From: an uncultured Arcanobacterium sp.
GTDB taxonomy: Bacteria; Actinomycetota; Actinomycetes; Actinomycetales; Actinomycetaceae
Length of the DNA stretch: 19,426 nt
NCBI RefSeq assembly: GCF_947253055.1
Contig: NZ_CAMXYE010000019.1
Location: forward strand, 1-19,426
Direction of reading: 5' to 3'
Shown here: positions 1-7,523 of the stretch, piece after piece
Layout of the letters: every line of letters begins with the position of its first letter
Numbering within the stretch: the first letter of the stretch is position 1
Translations under genes and position numbers: made by a program
The notes under the pieces: model-generated
The model's database searches: none
What the model was told of the DNA's origin: nothing
The model's input: only the letters and a program-made list of their open reading frames with translations

Positions 1-2
1 TT

Positions 3-80
3 GCCGATGATATTAAACCCGGTACGCTTTATGGCGCGCGCGTGGCGATAGATGAGGCAGTGGCTGCTTTAGCTGAATAG
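3..80 (+). CDS. C-terminal end of an upstream gene (partial)
   Basis: Only the last 25 codons are in the window, ending in TAG at 78-80. They read ADDIKPGTLYGARVAIDEAV followed by AALAE, which looks like an amphipathic C-terminal helix. In actinobacteria the gene directly before tilS is often dacB, a D-alanyl-D-alanine carboxypeptidase, and such proteins often end in an Ala-rich helix. The visible residues contain no catalytic motif, so that identity rests on gene order alone. It is in the same direction as tilS and 113 bases upstream of the preferred tilS start. Confidence 0.5.
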   Translation, partial: ADDIKPGTLYGARVAIDEAVAALAE

Positions 81-127
81 GCTCCAATCGATTAGGAAGA
101 GATATTTCGTCGGTAAAATATGACGGA

Positions 128-163
128 GTGGGCGGCGGAAAATTAGTTATTCTAACCGCCCGC
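128..163 (+). other. Hairpin in the leader of tilS
   Basis: Bases 128-135 (GTGGGCGG) pair with 156-163 (CCGCCCGC) through seven Watson-Crick pairs and one wobble. A second stem inside pairs TTAG 143-146 with CTAA 152-155 around a TTATT loop, leaving a seven-base bulge on the 5' side. It lies between the upstream stop and the preferred tilS ATG at 194. No U-tract follows, so it is not a classical intrinsic terminator. It could be a processing or translational control structure, or chance. Confidence 0.4.
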
Positions 164-193
164 GGAATTTCTAAAAAGAAAAGAGAAAAGAAA

Positions 194-1297
194 ATGGCTG
201 GTCCCCACCGTCTAGTGAGCGCCGCCCGGCACGCCTTGGCAGCAGTTTTTGCAGATTTACCTATTGGATCCCCAGTACTTTTAGCAGTATCTGGCGGACC
301 AGATTCCTTAGCTTTAGCTGCTAGTGCCTGCTATGCTGCCCGAGAGCGAGCCATCCGCCTCTATTCACTCACGGTAGATCATGGTGTTCGCCCGGAATCA
401 GCTGCGGAAGCGGCTGCGGTCTGCCAACAGCTTCAAGCCTGGGGTATTGAAGCGGATATAGCGAAAGTGCAGCTAGGAGTGGGGGACGGCCCAGAGGGAG
501 AAGCCCGTAGTGCGCGTTATGCGGCGCTGGCGGCGCGGGCAGAGCAAATCGGCGTGGTACAGAATGACGGAAATCGGCAGCCGGCTTTGGTGCTCTTAGG
601 GCATAACGCAAATGACCAGGCGGAAACGGTTTTGCTCGGTTTTGGGCGCGGTGCCGGTGCCCGTTCGGTTTCCGGCATGTCTTTCCGCGGTTCGTTACCG
701 CTACACGCTGAGGTACCAATGTGCCGGCCGCTTTTAGAATTTACGCGCGCAGAAATCGAGAAAATCTGTGCGGAGCTGCACTTGCATCCGGTGGAAGATC
801 CCTCTAATAAACCGAGCGGTCCGTGGAAAGCAGCAGACGGTTCTCCTCTCCGCCGCTCCGCTTTACGCTACCAAGCAATCCCGGTCTTAGAAAAAATTCT
901 CGGCCCGGGGTTAGTGCCCGCCTTAGCGCGCACTGCTAAGCTGCTCCAAGCTGATGAAGAGGTATTGAGCGGGCAAGCGGAAAAAATTTTGCTGCAGCTG
1001 CTGGCCAAACTAGATAATTCACCGAGCGGGCTAGATAGTTCTCTGCCTGCACTGGCGGGGAAAGAAATAATTTTTTCTTGCGCAGATCTAGCCGCATATC
1101 CGCTGGCTTTACGCCGGCGAGTACTGCGTCTGGCATTTTTAGCTGCCGGCGGGCATGGAGGAGAATTAGTATACAGTCATCTTGCTGAGCTTGATAAGCT
1201 AGTGCTAGGGCAGGAGAATAAAATTGGAATTGATTTGCCAGGCGTAAAAGCGTGGCGAGATAAGAATTCTTTATCTTTCACTTCGCAGAATAAGTAA
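194..1297 (+). CDS. tilS: tRNA(Ile)-lysidine synthase TilS
   Basis: TilS uses ATP to attach lysine to C34 of the CAU-anticodon tRNA-Ile, so that it reads AUA instead of AUG. The protein has 367 residues from this start. The N-type PP-loop SGGPDS lies at residues 33-38. Further conserved blocks are a GHNANDQAET segment with a following RGAGARSVSGM stretch, and RPLLEFTRAEI. An EDPSN motif with basic residues closes the catalytic domain, and a less conserved C-terminal domain follows. I chose ATG 194 because MAGPHRLVSAARHAL resembles the usual start of actinobacterial TilS. A GTG at 128 is in frame but would add a Lys-rich 22-residue stretch and lies inside a hairpin. The gene is followed 13 bases later by hpt, the usual partner. 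Confidence 0.93.
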   Translation: MAGPHRLVSAARHALAAVFADLPIGSPVLLAVSGGPDSLALAASACYAARERAIRLYSLTVDHGVRPESAAEAAAVCQQLQAWGIEADIAKVQLGVGDGPEGEARSARYAALAARAEQIGVVQNDGNRQPALVLLGHNANDQAETVLLGFGRGAGARSVSGMSFRGSLPLHAEVPMCRPLLEFTRAEIEKICAELHLHPVEDPSNKPSGPWKAADGSPLRRSALRYQAIPVLEKILGPGLVPALARTAKLLQADEEVLSGQAEKILLQLLAKLDNSPSGLDSSLPALAGKEIIFSCADLAAYPLALRRRVLRLAFLAAGGHGGELVYSHLAELDKLVLGQENKIGIDLPGVKAWRDKNSLSFTSQNK

Positions 1298-1310
1298 CAC
1301 GGGAGGGTTA

Positions 1311-1865
1311 ATGCAGCTGGCAGATACCGGAAATGACATCGAGAAGGTGCTTCTCACAGAAGAGCAGATCAAAGAGAGAATTAAAGAATTAGGGGCAGAA
1401 ATATCGCGCGATTATGCCGGTAAAGATTTGCTGCTGGTGGGGGTACTAAAAGGGGCCCTTATGGTGATGGCGGATCTTTCTCGGAGTATCTCTTTACAGC
1501 TTGAGATGGATTGGATGGCGGTGTCTTCCTACGGAGCCGGCACTAAATCTTCGGGAGTAGTGCGTATTTTGAAAGATCTTAACGAAGATATTAAAGACCG
1601 GAATGTGTTGATAGTAGAAGATATTTTGGATTCGGGGCTCACCCTGGCGTGGCTAAAGAAAAATTTGCAATCGCGCGGGCCAGCTTCTATTAAAATTGCT
1701 ACGATGTTTCGGAAGCCGCAGAGCACGCGCATCCCGGTAGAAGTAAATTATGTGGGATTTGATATACCGGATGAATTTATTGTTGGATATGGTCTTGACT
1801 ATGCTGAAAAATATCGGCACCTGCCTTTTATAGGCACTTTAGCTCCGCATGTATACGGTGGATAA
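1311..1865 (+). CDS. hpt: Hypoxanthine phosphoribosyltransferase
   Basis: This cytosolic purine salvage enzyme makes IMP or GMP from hypoxanthine or guanine and PRPP. It has 184 residues, the usual length. The PRPP-binding loop reads IVEDILDSG at residues 101-109. The LKG segment of the pyrophosphate site is at 47-49. The C-terminal block DIPDEFIVGYGLDYAEKYR, which contacts the purine and magnesium, is at 151-169. A strong ribosome site (GGGAGG, about 1301-1306) precedes the ATG. It follows tilS and precedes ftsH, as in most actinobacteria. Confidence 0.95.
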   Translation: MQLADTGNDIEKVLLTEEQIKERIKELGAEISRDYAGKDLLLVGVLKGALMVMADLSRSISLQLEMDWMAVSSYGAGTKSSGVVRILKDLNEDIKDRNVLIVEDILDSGLTLAWLKKNLQSRGPASIKIATMFRKPQSTRIPVEVNYVGFDIPDEFIVGYGLDYAEKYRHLPFIGTLAPHVYGG

Positions 1866-1904
1866 TCATTAATATTGGCAACTTAGACACAGAAATAAAT
1901 TATT

Positions 1905-4160
1905 TTGGCAGAGAAAAATTTACCGCGGCGCCGCCGCCGCAGCGACAAAAACGAAAAGCAGCAGAAGCGCCAGCAGAAGCTCAAGCAGCTGGAGGAATCG
2001 AACCGGCTTTGGAAGCGGAACGCTAAAGAGGAAGCGGGCCACGCTAAGCATCCAGTTCCTCCAGAAACAAAAGGGGTGCGCCGGCGTCGCCTTATCCTCA
2101 CCACTTTCCTGCTATTCGTGCTGAGCGGTTTGATTTTTTATTGGATCTTTAATCCAGGCGGTTTTTCTTCTATTCAGACTTCCGAGGGTAAAGAAGTACT
2201 GAAAAGTCAACAAATAGAGCGTATCCAAGTCACAGATGGTTCACAGCTAGTGCAAGTGTGGCTGGATAAGGAATACACCCCGAAAGACGAAAAAGGCAAA
2301 AAGATGCAGCCTACGAAGCGGGTGCAGTTTCAATATGTGGATCCGGAAGCAGAGGAAATAGCGCAATTAGTCGGCGCGGCTGCCAGTAAGAATGGCTATA
2401 ATTCGCTCGTACCGCAGCAGTCTTTCTTCACTTCTCTTATCACCATGATGCTGCCAATGATTCTGCTAATTGGCGTATTCCTCTGGCTTTTCCCGCGTTT
2501 ACAAAGTGGTATGACCGCTTTTGGGAAAGTGAAAAAGGACGGTATGGAATCCGATTTACCGGATGTCACTTTTGCCGATGTGGCTGGAGTAGATGAAGCA
2601 GTCGAAGAATTGCGAGAAATAAAGGAGTTCATTGAAACGCCAGAGAAATTCCACAAGATGGGGGCGCGCATTCCGAAAGGCGTGCTGCTCTATGGCCCTC
2701 CCGGCACTGGAAAGACCTTATTGGCTCGGGCGGTAGCTGGCGAAGCGGGAGTACCCTTCTTCCATATTTCCGCATCAGAATTTGTGGAAATGTTTGTGGG
2801 AGTAGGTGCTTCGCGCGTACGTGATCTTTTCGATAAAGCAAAGAAGAGCGCTCCGGCAATTATTTTCGTAGACGAAATAGACGCCGTCGGGCGCAATCGG
2901 GGAAGTGGTATCGGCGGCGGCAACGATGAGCGGGAGCAGACTCTAAATCAATTACTGGTGGAAATGGACGGCTTCGACGAGCGTACCAATGTGATTGTAA
3001 TTGCCGCTACGAACCGCCCAGACGTTTTAGATTCAGCGCTGCTGCGGCCGGGGCGTTTCGATAGGCAAATCGGGGTAGATGCTCCGGATTTGCTCGGCCG
3101 GAAAGAAATTTTGGAAGTGCATGCCAAGGGCAAGCCTTTAATGGATGAAGTAGTGCTGGAAGCAGTGGCGCGGCGGACGCCCGGATTCTCAGGAGCCGAT
3201 TTAGCTAATACGCTTAATGAAGCGGCATTGCTTGCCGCGCGGCGCGGGCATAGTGAAATATCGGAAGCGGATGTCGATGAGGCCATCGATCGCGTCATAG
3301 CTGGACCACAGCGGCGGAGTCGCGTAATGAATCCGGCAGAAAAACGCATGACTGCTTATCACGAAGGTGGACACGCGGTAGCTGCCGCGGCGCTGCACTA
3401 TACAGACCCCGTCACCAAAGTGACGATTTTGCCGCGCGGGCGCGCGCTGGGATACACCATGGTAATGCCCACCGAAGATAAGTATTCCACTTCCCGCAAT
3501 GAGCTCCTAGATCAATTGGTTTATTCGATGGGCGGGCGAATTGCGGAAGAGATAGTATTCCACGATCCTTCTACTGGAGCTTCGAACGATATTCAGAAAG
3601 CCAGCAGTATTGCCCGGAAGATGGTCACTGAGTATGGAATGAGTTCGCGCGTAGGGCCGGTGCGTCTCGTATCAGATGATCCAGATCCGATGACTCGTTT
3701 TGGCGGGGGAAATCAGCGGGAGTATTCCGAAGATTTAGCAGGAGTTATTGACGCAGAAGTCCACGCATTGATGGAAACGGCTACCCAGGAGGCCTGGGAG
3801 TTACTCAATGCTAATCGGGAGGTGCTCGACGAGCTAGCGGCGCGCCTACTCGAAAAAGAAACTATTTTAGAGGCGGAACTAAAAGAAATTTTCCAGAACA
3901 TTCGGAAAGCTCCGCCTCGCGAGCAGTGGCTTTCCGCTCCGAGCCGCCCAGTTTCCGATTTGCCGCCGGTACCGCTTCCTCCGGAGCCAGCGCCGGCTGA
4001 ACCGAGTGCTGCGGAGCCAAGCGCTGCGGAGCCGCCTGTAACTGAATCTGCTGCTTCTGGGGTGGTACCGCCGGCAGCTACTCCAGGTGATCAGGTACCG
4101 CCCACACCCCCAACTGGGCGGCATGCAGCGGAAAGATCTCCGGAGTCAGGTGCAGAATAA
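1905..4160 (+). CDS. ftsH: ATP-dependent zinc metalloprotease FtsH
   Basis: FtsH is a hexameric membrane AAA+ protease that degrades misfolded membrane proteins and some regulators. The protein has 751 residues from a TTG start. Order of parts: a very basic cytoplasmic N-tail with RRRRR at residues 8-12, TM1 about 63-82, a short external domain, TM2 about 176-197, then the AAA module with Walker A GPPGTGKT (264-271), Walker B IIFVDEID (319-326) and an SRH region ending in RPGRFDR. The zinc site is HEGGH at 486-490 with a likely third ligand in NDIQKA near 562. The last 70 residues are Pro/Ala/Glu-rich, with the unit AEPSA repeated. The TTG has no good ribosome site, so the exact start is uncertain; a GTG at codon 58 is an alternative that still keeps TM1. 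Its stop overlaps the folE start. Confidence 0.95.
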   Translation: MAEKNLPRRRRRSDKNEKQQKRQQKLKQLEESNRLWKRNAKEEAGHAKHPVPPETKGVRRRRLILTTFLLFVLSGLIFYWIFNPGGFSSIQTSEGKEVLKSQQIERIQVTDGSQLVQVWLDKEYTPKDEKGKKMQPTKRVQFQYVDPEAEEIAQLVGAAASKNGYNSLVPQQSFFTSLITMMLPMILLIGVFLWLFPRLQSGMTAFGKVKKDGMESDLPDVTFADVAGVDEAVEELREIKEFIETPEKFHKMGARIPKGVLLYGPPGTGKTLLARAVAGEAGVPFFHISASEFVEMFVGVGASRVRDLFDKAKKSAPAIIFVDEIDAVGRNRGSGIGGGNDEREQTLNQLLVEMDGFDERTNVIVIAATNRPDVLDSALLRPGRFDRQIGVDAPDLLGRKEILEVHAKGKPLMDEVVLEAVARRTPGFSGADLANTLNEAALLAARRGHSEISEADVDEAIDRVIAGPQRRSRVMNPAEKRMTAYHEGGHAVAAAALHYTDPVTKVTILPRGRALGYTMVMPTEDKYSTSRNELLDQLVYSMGGRIAEEIVFHDPSTGASNDIQKASSIARKMVTEYGMSSRVGPVRLVSDDPDPMTRFGGGNQREYSEDLAGVIDAEVHALMETATQEAWELLNANREVLDELAARLLEKETILEAELKEIFQNIRKAPPREQWLSAPSRPVSDLPPVPLPPEPAPAEPSAAEPSAAEPPVTESAASGVVPPAATPGDQVPPTPPTGRHAAERSPESGAE

Positions 4161-4738
4161 TGGCAGAATACGATGCCCCGGGGGTGAGAAAAGCGATTCG
4201 GGATTTTCTCCGCGCAGTTGGAGAAGATCCTGATCGGGAAGGGTTGCGCGATACTCCCGAACGTATCGAAAGAGCGGCGCGGGAAATTTTTGCGGGTCTC
4301 TATGTGGAAGATCCCGCTGCTCCGCTGGCTACGACTTTTGATATTGGCCACCAAGAATTAATTCTGGTACGGGACATTCCACTTTATTCGATGTGCGAGC
4401 ATCATTTATTGCCTTTTCATGGGCGGGCGCACGTCGGATACATCCCCGGCGAAAGTGGTAAAGTCACTGGGCTTTCTAAGCTGGCGCGTTTAGTGGAAAT
4501 GTATGCGCGGCGTCTACAAGTGCAAGAGCGGCTCACTTCGCAAATAGCGGATACCTTGTATGAATCTCTAGCTGCGCGTGGCGTCATTGTAGTAATCGAA
4601 GCGGAACATATGTGTATGGCAATGCGCGGTGTACAAACTCCGCAAGCGCAAACAGTCACATCCGCGGTGCGAGGAATTATGCGCAATCCGGCTACGCGGG
4701 CAGAAGCAATGACTCTGCTTTCCGCTGGCCAGAAATGA
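4160..4738 (+). CDS. folE: GTP cyclohydrolase I
   Basis: FolE opens the GTP ring to give 7,8-dihydroneopterin triphosphate, the first step of folate synthesis. It has 192 residues, normal for the family. The zinc ligands are visible as C79 and H82 in SMCEHHLLPFHG and C152 in EHMCMAMRG. The start ATG shares its A with the ftsH stop (TAATG), so translation is probably coupled. The 3' end overlaps the proposed folP start by four bases. Confidence 0.96.
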   Translation: MAEYDAPGVRKAIRDFLRAVGEDPDREGLRDTPERIERAAREIFAGLYVEDPAAPLATTFDIGHQELILVRDIPLYSMCEHHLLPFHGRAHVGYIPGESGKVTGLSKLARLVEMYARRLQVQERLTSQIADTLYESLAARGVIVVIEAEHMCMAMRGVQTPQAQTVTSAVRGIMRNPATRAEAMTLLSAGQK

Positions 4739-5541
4739 GAGCAGCAATGAAAATAATGGGAATTCTGAACGTCACTCCCGATTCTTTTTCTGACGGTGGC
4801 CGGTGGGATACCCCGCAAGCAGCAATTACCCAAGGAAAATTACTACAGCAACAGGGCGCGGAGATTATTGATATCGGCGGAGAATCTACTCGTCCCGGCG
4901 CCGCGGCAATTTCGCCAGCCCAAGAATGGGAGCGCATTGCCGAGGTGGTGCGGGAACTAGCTTCGGAAATAACCGTATCGGTAGATACCTACCACAGTGA
5001 AACGGCAGCAGCCGCAGTGGCAGCGGGTGCAGCTATTGTAAATGACGTGACTGGCGGGCAAGGAGACCCGCGGATGTTTGCCACGATTGCCGAATTGGAT
5101 TGCCTCTATATATTGCAGCACGGTCGGGGTAATGCCCGCACTATGAATAGCCTCAATAATTATGCGGGAGATATCGTAGAAGTAGTTTGCCAAGAGCTAC
5201 TCACTCAGCGCGATGCGGCGGTGGAGGCAGGAATAGCTCCGGAGCGCATAATACTTGACCCTGGTTTAGGTTTCGCTAAATTAGGGAAGCAAGATTGGCA
5301 AGTCCTAGCCGGGATAGAAAAATTTAATTCTCTCGGGCACCGCGTGCTAATCGGGCAATCTCGAAAAAGATTTTTAGCAGCTGTAGATCCAGACGCCGCA
5401 GCTCCGGATCGTGATTTAGCCACTGCCGTCCTCTCCGGAATTCTCTGGGAAAAACATATCTGGGCGGTGCGGGTGCACAATGTGGCTGCTTCTCGGCAAG
5501 CCATCGCAGTGCATAAATTGCTAGCAGAGCAGAGGGTCTAA
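4735..5541 (+). CDS. folP: Dihydropteroate synthase
   Basis: FolP condenses 6-hydroxymethyl-dihydropterin pyrophosphate with p-aminobenzoate; it is the sulfonamide target. It has 268 residues from ATG 4735. Signatures in order are ILNVTPDSFSDGG (10-22), GGESTRPGA, SVDTY, VND, DPGLGFAK, GQSRKRFL and RVHN near the C-terminus, so every pterin- and substrate-binding block is present. ATG 4735 overlaps the folE stop as ATGA, which fits the coupling seen at the other junctions. ATG 4747 (MKIMG) is an equally family-like start. A longer reading back to 4612 would run through folE and is rejected. The gene ends in a TAATG overlap with folB-folK. Confidence 0.95.
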   Translation: MRAAMKIMGILNVTPDSFSDGGRWDTPQAAITQGKLLQQQGAEIIDIGGESTRPGAAAISPAQEWERIAEVVRELASEITVSVDTYHSETAAAAVAAGAAIVNDVTGGQGDPRMFATIAELDCLYILQHGRGNARTMNSLNNYAGDIVEVVCQELLTQRDAAVEAGIAPERIILDPGLGFAKLGKQDWQVLAGIEKFNSLGHRVLIGQSRKRFLAAVDPDAAAPDRDLATAVLSGILWEKHIWAVRVHNVAASRQAIAVHKLLAEQRV

Positions 5542-6410
5542 TGTATGCGGATTGGATTACTCTAAAAGGCGTAGCGCTAGCGGCTCGGCACGGAGTATTT
5601 GCTTTCGAAAAAGCGCGGGCGCAGGAATTCTTAGTAGATATTTCGTATCAGGTAATTACCGCCGGAGCGATAGCTGCAGATGAAATTGAGCAGAGCATAT
5701 CGTATGCCGATGTGGCGGAATGTGCTCGGAAAATAATGGACGGAGAATCCGTCAATTTAATTGAGACTCTGGCACACCGCATTGCTCTGGAAGTGCTTAA
5801 TTTAGGTGCGCGCCAAGTAAAAGTAACTGTGCATAAACCGCAGGCTCCCTTAGAAATAGAATTTCAAGACGTATATGTGGAGGTAGAGCGGCAAGCGGAA
5901 ATTTTCCGGCCGGCGCCGCGGCGTTACGTAATTGCTCTCGGGGCAAATTTAGGAGATTCCGCGGGTACTTTAAAGCAAGCAGTGCATGAGTTAGGAAAAA
6001 TAGCAGATATAAAGAAATGTTCCTCTTTTTACCGCTCCGCTCCGTTGCTCGCGCCGGGGCAAACCCCGCAACCTCCGTATATAAACGCCGTTTTAGAAGC
6101 AGAATTTCTTATTTCCCCACTGGAAGTGCTGCATAAGCTACAAGAGCTAGAAGTGCGCTTTGGAAGAATAAGAACTGAAAGGTGGGGAGCGCGCGTCCTT
6201 GATTTAGATATTATTACGGCTGGTGATATAACTTCGAGTGATCCAGAGCTGCAGCTTCCGCATCCACGAGCGGCACAGCGCAGATTCGTGCTGGAACCGT
6301 GGGCGGAAATTTCTCCGCACGCGCAGCTGGGAGGAGTGCCAATAGTTGATTTACTGGCAAAAGTCGCCGCGCAAGAGGTGGAAATATGCCGCCCCCAGCA
6401 GGAGAAATAA
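5541..6410 (+). CDS. folK: Bifunctional dihydroneopterin aldolase / HPPK (FolB-FolK fusion)
   Basis: One 289-residue chain carries two successive folate enzymes. Residues 1 to about 120 are the dihydroneopterin aldolase, with the likely catalytic Glu23 in the FAFEKARAQEF segment and Lys99 in VHKPQAPL. Residues about 128-285 are the hydroxymethyl-dihydropterin pyrophosphokinase, with GANLGD (134-139), DLDII with the magnesium aspartates (221-225) and PHPRAAQRRFVL (240-251). FolB makes the substrate of FolK, so the fusion joins consecutive steps; FolK then feeds FolP, encoded just upstream. The ATG overlaps the folP stop (TAATG). FolB-FolK fusions are known in actinobacteria. No frameshift or missing motif is seen. 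Confidence 0.95.
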   Translation: MYADWITLKGVALAARHGVFAFEKARAQEFLVDISYQVITAGAIAADEIEQSISYADVAECARKIMDGESVNLIETLAHRIALEVLNLGARQVKVTVHKPQAPLEIEFQDVYVEVERQAEIFRPAPRRYVIALGANLGDSAGTLKQAVHELGKIADIKKCSSFYRSAPLLAPGQTPQPPYINAVLEAEFLISPLEVLHKLQELEVRFGRIRTERWGARVLDLDIITAGDITSSDPELQLPHPRAAQRRFVLEPWAEISPHAQLGGVPIVDLLAKVAAQEVEICRPQQEK

Positions 6411-6411
6411 A

Positions 6412-6939
6412 GTGAAAAAAAATTCTTCTTCCCCCACTGGCTCTTCCGGATCGCCTAAGCTCCAGCCCACCTCCTTCTGGGAGTTAGCTATCTGTGCGCT
6501 GCTGCTCGGAGGAGCGGGTTTTGTTTTTGCCAAAATTTGGATACGGGCGGGGCAAGTGCCGCTATTTGTGCCGCGTTGGACCTTCCTCATGCCTTTTTTA
6601 ATTGGAATTTTCGTGCTCTGGCAAGGGTGGGTGGTGCGCACATATCGGAGCGGTAAACGCGCTCTTTCTCCTCTCCAAGCTGGCCGTATCTGGTTGCTCA
6701 GTCAAGCCGCTTCTCGCACCGGCGCATTGCTGGGAGGGGCTGCGGCCGGAATTCTTTTTTGCTATCTGGATATAAGCGGTAATGCTTTTTTGACGCAGCA
6801 AATCTGGAATTTCTTATTAGTGGTAATCGCTTCCATATTTTTAACTAGCGTCGGCTGGGTAGTAGAGCGCTGGTGCATAGTAGAAGATAAAGATGACGAT
6901 TCTCACTCTCCGGGGGCTCCTTTGGCAGAACCAGCTTAA
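6412..6939 (+). CDS. DUF3180-family membrane protein
   Basis: A 175-residue integral membrane protein of unknown function. Hydrophobic spans lie at about 24-44, 56-76, 103-120 and 131-152. The segment SRTGALLGGAAAG and the closing VERWCIV resemble the DUF3180 family, which in actinobacteria typically follows folK. I chose GTG 6412 because AGGAGA lies about seven bases upstream, overlapping the end of folK. An earlier in-frame ATG at 6346 would lie inside folK. The last 20 residues are acidic and Pro-rich. Its place in the folate operon suggests co-expression but does not prove a folate role. Confidence 0.8.
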   Translation: MKKNSSSPTGSSGSPKLQPTSFWELAICALLLGGAGFVFAKIWIRAGQVPLFVPRWTFLMPFLIGIFVLWQGWVVRTYRSGKRALSPLQAGRIWLLSQAASRTGALLGGAAAGILFCYLDISGNAFLTQQIWNFLLVVIASIFLTSVGWVVERWCIVEDKDDDSHSPGAPLAEPA

Positions 6940-7022
6940 GAACGCTGCAGTTAAACTAAAAATAAATCATCGACTTGCTGTTAAGCAGTGGAAAATTCTA
7001 CACATTCGCAAGAGAGGTTGCT

Positions 7023-7523
7023 GTGCAAAAATCCTTAGGAACGGATATTGAATTTATTCCGGTAGATCCCGCTTACTATCGCGTGTTATTACTTACTGCT
7101 CTATGTGGCACAATAGCGGGGATTATTCCCCTTTCCCTCCTCACTTTTTTCTACGGCAGCGCCGCTTTCCCCGGCATAATTTGGTGGATCGTTTTAGGAA
7201 TTTTTCTTCTCGGGGTTATCTGGGTGTTTTACCTGGTGCGGCGGCGGGCGCGGGCGCTCGGTTATGCAGAGCTAGAAGAAGTGCTTGTAATTCGCCGCGG
7301 CGTCATGTTTCAATCGATAACCGCTATTCCCTACGGGCGGATGCAGCAAGTAAATATCAACCGCGGGCCATTCCTGCGCCACTATGGCTTAGCCGAGGTA
7401 GAGCTAGTGACGGCTTCTGCTGAAAGCAATGGAAGTATTCCCGGATTGCGGGCAGAAACCGCCGAAGCTCTCCGGATGCGTCTCACTGCTTTAGGTAACG
7501 CCAATCGGGTGGAGGGGCTGTGA
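7023..7523 (+). CDS. PH domain (bPH2) membrane protein, YdbS-like
   Basis: A 166-residue protein with two N-terminal membrane spans (about 20-43 and 50-72) followed by one bacterial PH domain (bPH2, about 77-155). The domain contains the typical LVIRRGVMFQSITAIPYGRMQQV stretch in two adjoining parts, LVIRRGVMF and AIPYGRMQQV. YdbS/YdbT-type proteins act at the membrane; their biochemical role is poorly known. I chose GTG 7023 because an AGAGAGG ribosome site sits five bases before it; a TTG at 6975 has no such site. It overlaps the next PH-domain gene by four bases (GTGA), so the two products probably work together. Confidence 0.8.
   Translation: MQKSLGTDIEFIPVDPAYYRVLLLTALCGTIAGIIPLSLLTFFYGSAAFPGIIWWIVLGIFLLGVIWVFYLVRRRARALGYAELEEVLVIRRGVMFQSITAIPYGRMQQVNINRGPFLRHYGLAEVELVTASAESNGSIPGLRAETAEALRMRLTALGNANRVEGL

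Noticed and set aside
128..193. In-frame GTG extension of TilS by 22 residues
   Set aside because: The extension is Lys-rich and unlike the family, lies inside a hairpin, and the ATG at 194 begins with a family-like sequence.
3361..3375. HEGGH instead of HEAGH as a defective FtsH zinc site
   Set aside because: HExxH is intact, and as I recall actinobacterial FtsH commonly has Gly here.
4612..4734. Longer FolP reading frame starting inside folE
   Set aside because: It would add 41 residues with no family similarity out of frame with folE; the enzyme starts normally near the NVTPDSF motif.
6940..7022. Promoter at TTGCTG (6975) for the PH-domain genes
   Set aside because: No acceptable -10 box lies 16-18 bases downstream; read-through from the folate operon is simpler.
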